5,106 nt of DNA from positions 1 to 5,106 of the forward strand of contig PWGL01000148.1 in the NCBI GenBank assembly GCA_003554465.1, given 5' to 3'. The number at the start of each line of letters is the position of its first letter. The stretch's first letter is position 1. The position numbers and the translations under genes are program-made. Shown here piece by piece: positions 4,655 through 5,106 of the stretch. The DNA is from Candidatus Pacearchaeota archaeon (GTDB taxonomy: Archaea; Nanobdellota; Nanobdellia; Pacearchaeales; GW2011-AR1). Below the pieces are notes generated by a model that searched no databases, was not told where the DNA came from, and saw only the letters and a program-made list of their open reading frames with translations.

Positions 4655-5106
4655 TTAACTAATCTTTTTCAAAATTTCATTTATATTATTTATATCTGAA
4701 TACTGCCATTTTGCCTCTCTAGAAGCACACTCATCTTTTTCATTATCCCCTATATATAAGCAATCCCTGGGATCTACCTCTTCTCCAAAATTATAATTTG
4801 CTTTTTGTAATAAGGAATCATACATCTTTATAGAGGGCTTATTCCATTCTTCTAAAATTTTGTCATAGTCTTTTCCATCTAAAACCATCCCCTCCCAGGC
4901 ATACTTATGACTTAATTCTATCAACTTAGGATCAATATAATCTCTTGCCTTGCTTGCGGAGATTAAATTGATTCCAAATTGGTATGCAAAACCACTTATA
5001 ACACCATTCGGAATACTTAATTTTTGGGTTGTTTCAAAAATAGAGATAACTCCTCCATTAAGTTTTATAACTGGATCTCTGGTCAAAAGTTCAAGAGCAT
5101 TCCCCC
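4655..5106 (-). CDS. HAD-superfamily hydrolase, C-terminal part (5' end outside window)
   Basis: The frame is open to the window edge (visible protein begins GNALELLTRDP), so the TTG at 5086 is unlikely to be the real start; 149 residues are seen. HAD motifs in order: a strand ending in Ser (GINLISAS, about 44-51) as motif II, Lys89 in NKPSIKMYDSLL as motif III, and YIGDNEKDE at about 117-125 as the acidic motif IV followed by the typical Ala-rich turn (CASREAKW). The N-terminal DxD nucleophile motif must lie to the right of the window, so an intact catalytic site cannot be confirmed. Family members are mostly small-molecule phosphatases or phosphotransferases. Its stop is one base before the start of the PEP-domain gene, so they form an operon and may act in one phosphotransfer pathway. 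Confidence 0.75.
   Translation of the reverse strand, partial: GNALELLTRDPVIKLNGGVISIFETTQKLSIPNGVISGFAYQFGINLISASKARDYIDPKLIELSHKYAWEGMVLDGKDYDKILEEWNKPSIKMYDSLLQKANYNFGEEVDPRDCLYIGDNEKDECASREAKWQYSDINNINEILKKIS

Overview
The window looks like a piece of an AT-rich archaeal chromosome, most likely from a small-genome DPANN lineage (Woesearchaeota/Pacearchaeota-like). The archaeal markers are a ribosomal protein S17e gene, an Alba chromatin protein gene, a dolichol-kinase-family membrane enzyme, and TATA boxes about 26 nt from inferred transcription starts. Two of the minus-strand genes look leaderless. The lineage is inferred from gene content and composition; no search was run. Genes are densely packed, and no gap between genes reaches 100 bases.

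Plus strand, 1-2655: the 3' part of a gene for a winged-helix protein with a long Lys/Glu-rich linker and a restriction-endonuclease-fold-like C-terminal domain (open at the left edge); rps17e behind its own TATA box; a free-standing LAGLIDADG homing endonuclease; then alba. The alba gene is interrupted. Two in-frame stop codons fall inside a 30-nt segment (2384-2413) placed exactly in the conserved Lys-Pro-x-Met-Asn-Tyr-Val motif. Removing that segment restores the reading frame and the expected Met. The RNA around it folds into a 3-4-3 bulge-helix-bulge, the substrate of the archaeal tRNA-splicing endonuclease. I therefore read it as a tiny protein-coding intron, not a pseudogene. This is the most important observation in the window. 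The homing endonuclease ends about 135 bp upstream of the intron, which suggests a mobility link.

Minus strand, 5106-2685 (read right to left): the 3' part of a HAD-superfamily hydrolase gene (open at the right edge), separated by one base from a gene for a protein with a PEP-synthase-type phosphohistidine (mobile) domain but no ATP-grasp domain; then a dolichol/polyprenol-kinase-family integral membrane protein with its own promoter; then a 77-residue single-pass membrane protein, also with its own promoter. The two gene sets converge on a short hairpin with poly-T tracts at 2656-2686 that can end transcription from both sides.

Two local tandem duplications stand out: a 37-bp out-of-frame duplication in the linker of the first gene, and an 18-bp duplication that spans and repeats the stop codon of the PEP-domain gene. 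I saw no tRNA, rRNA, CRISPR array or insertion sequence.
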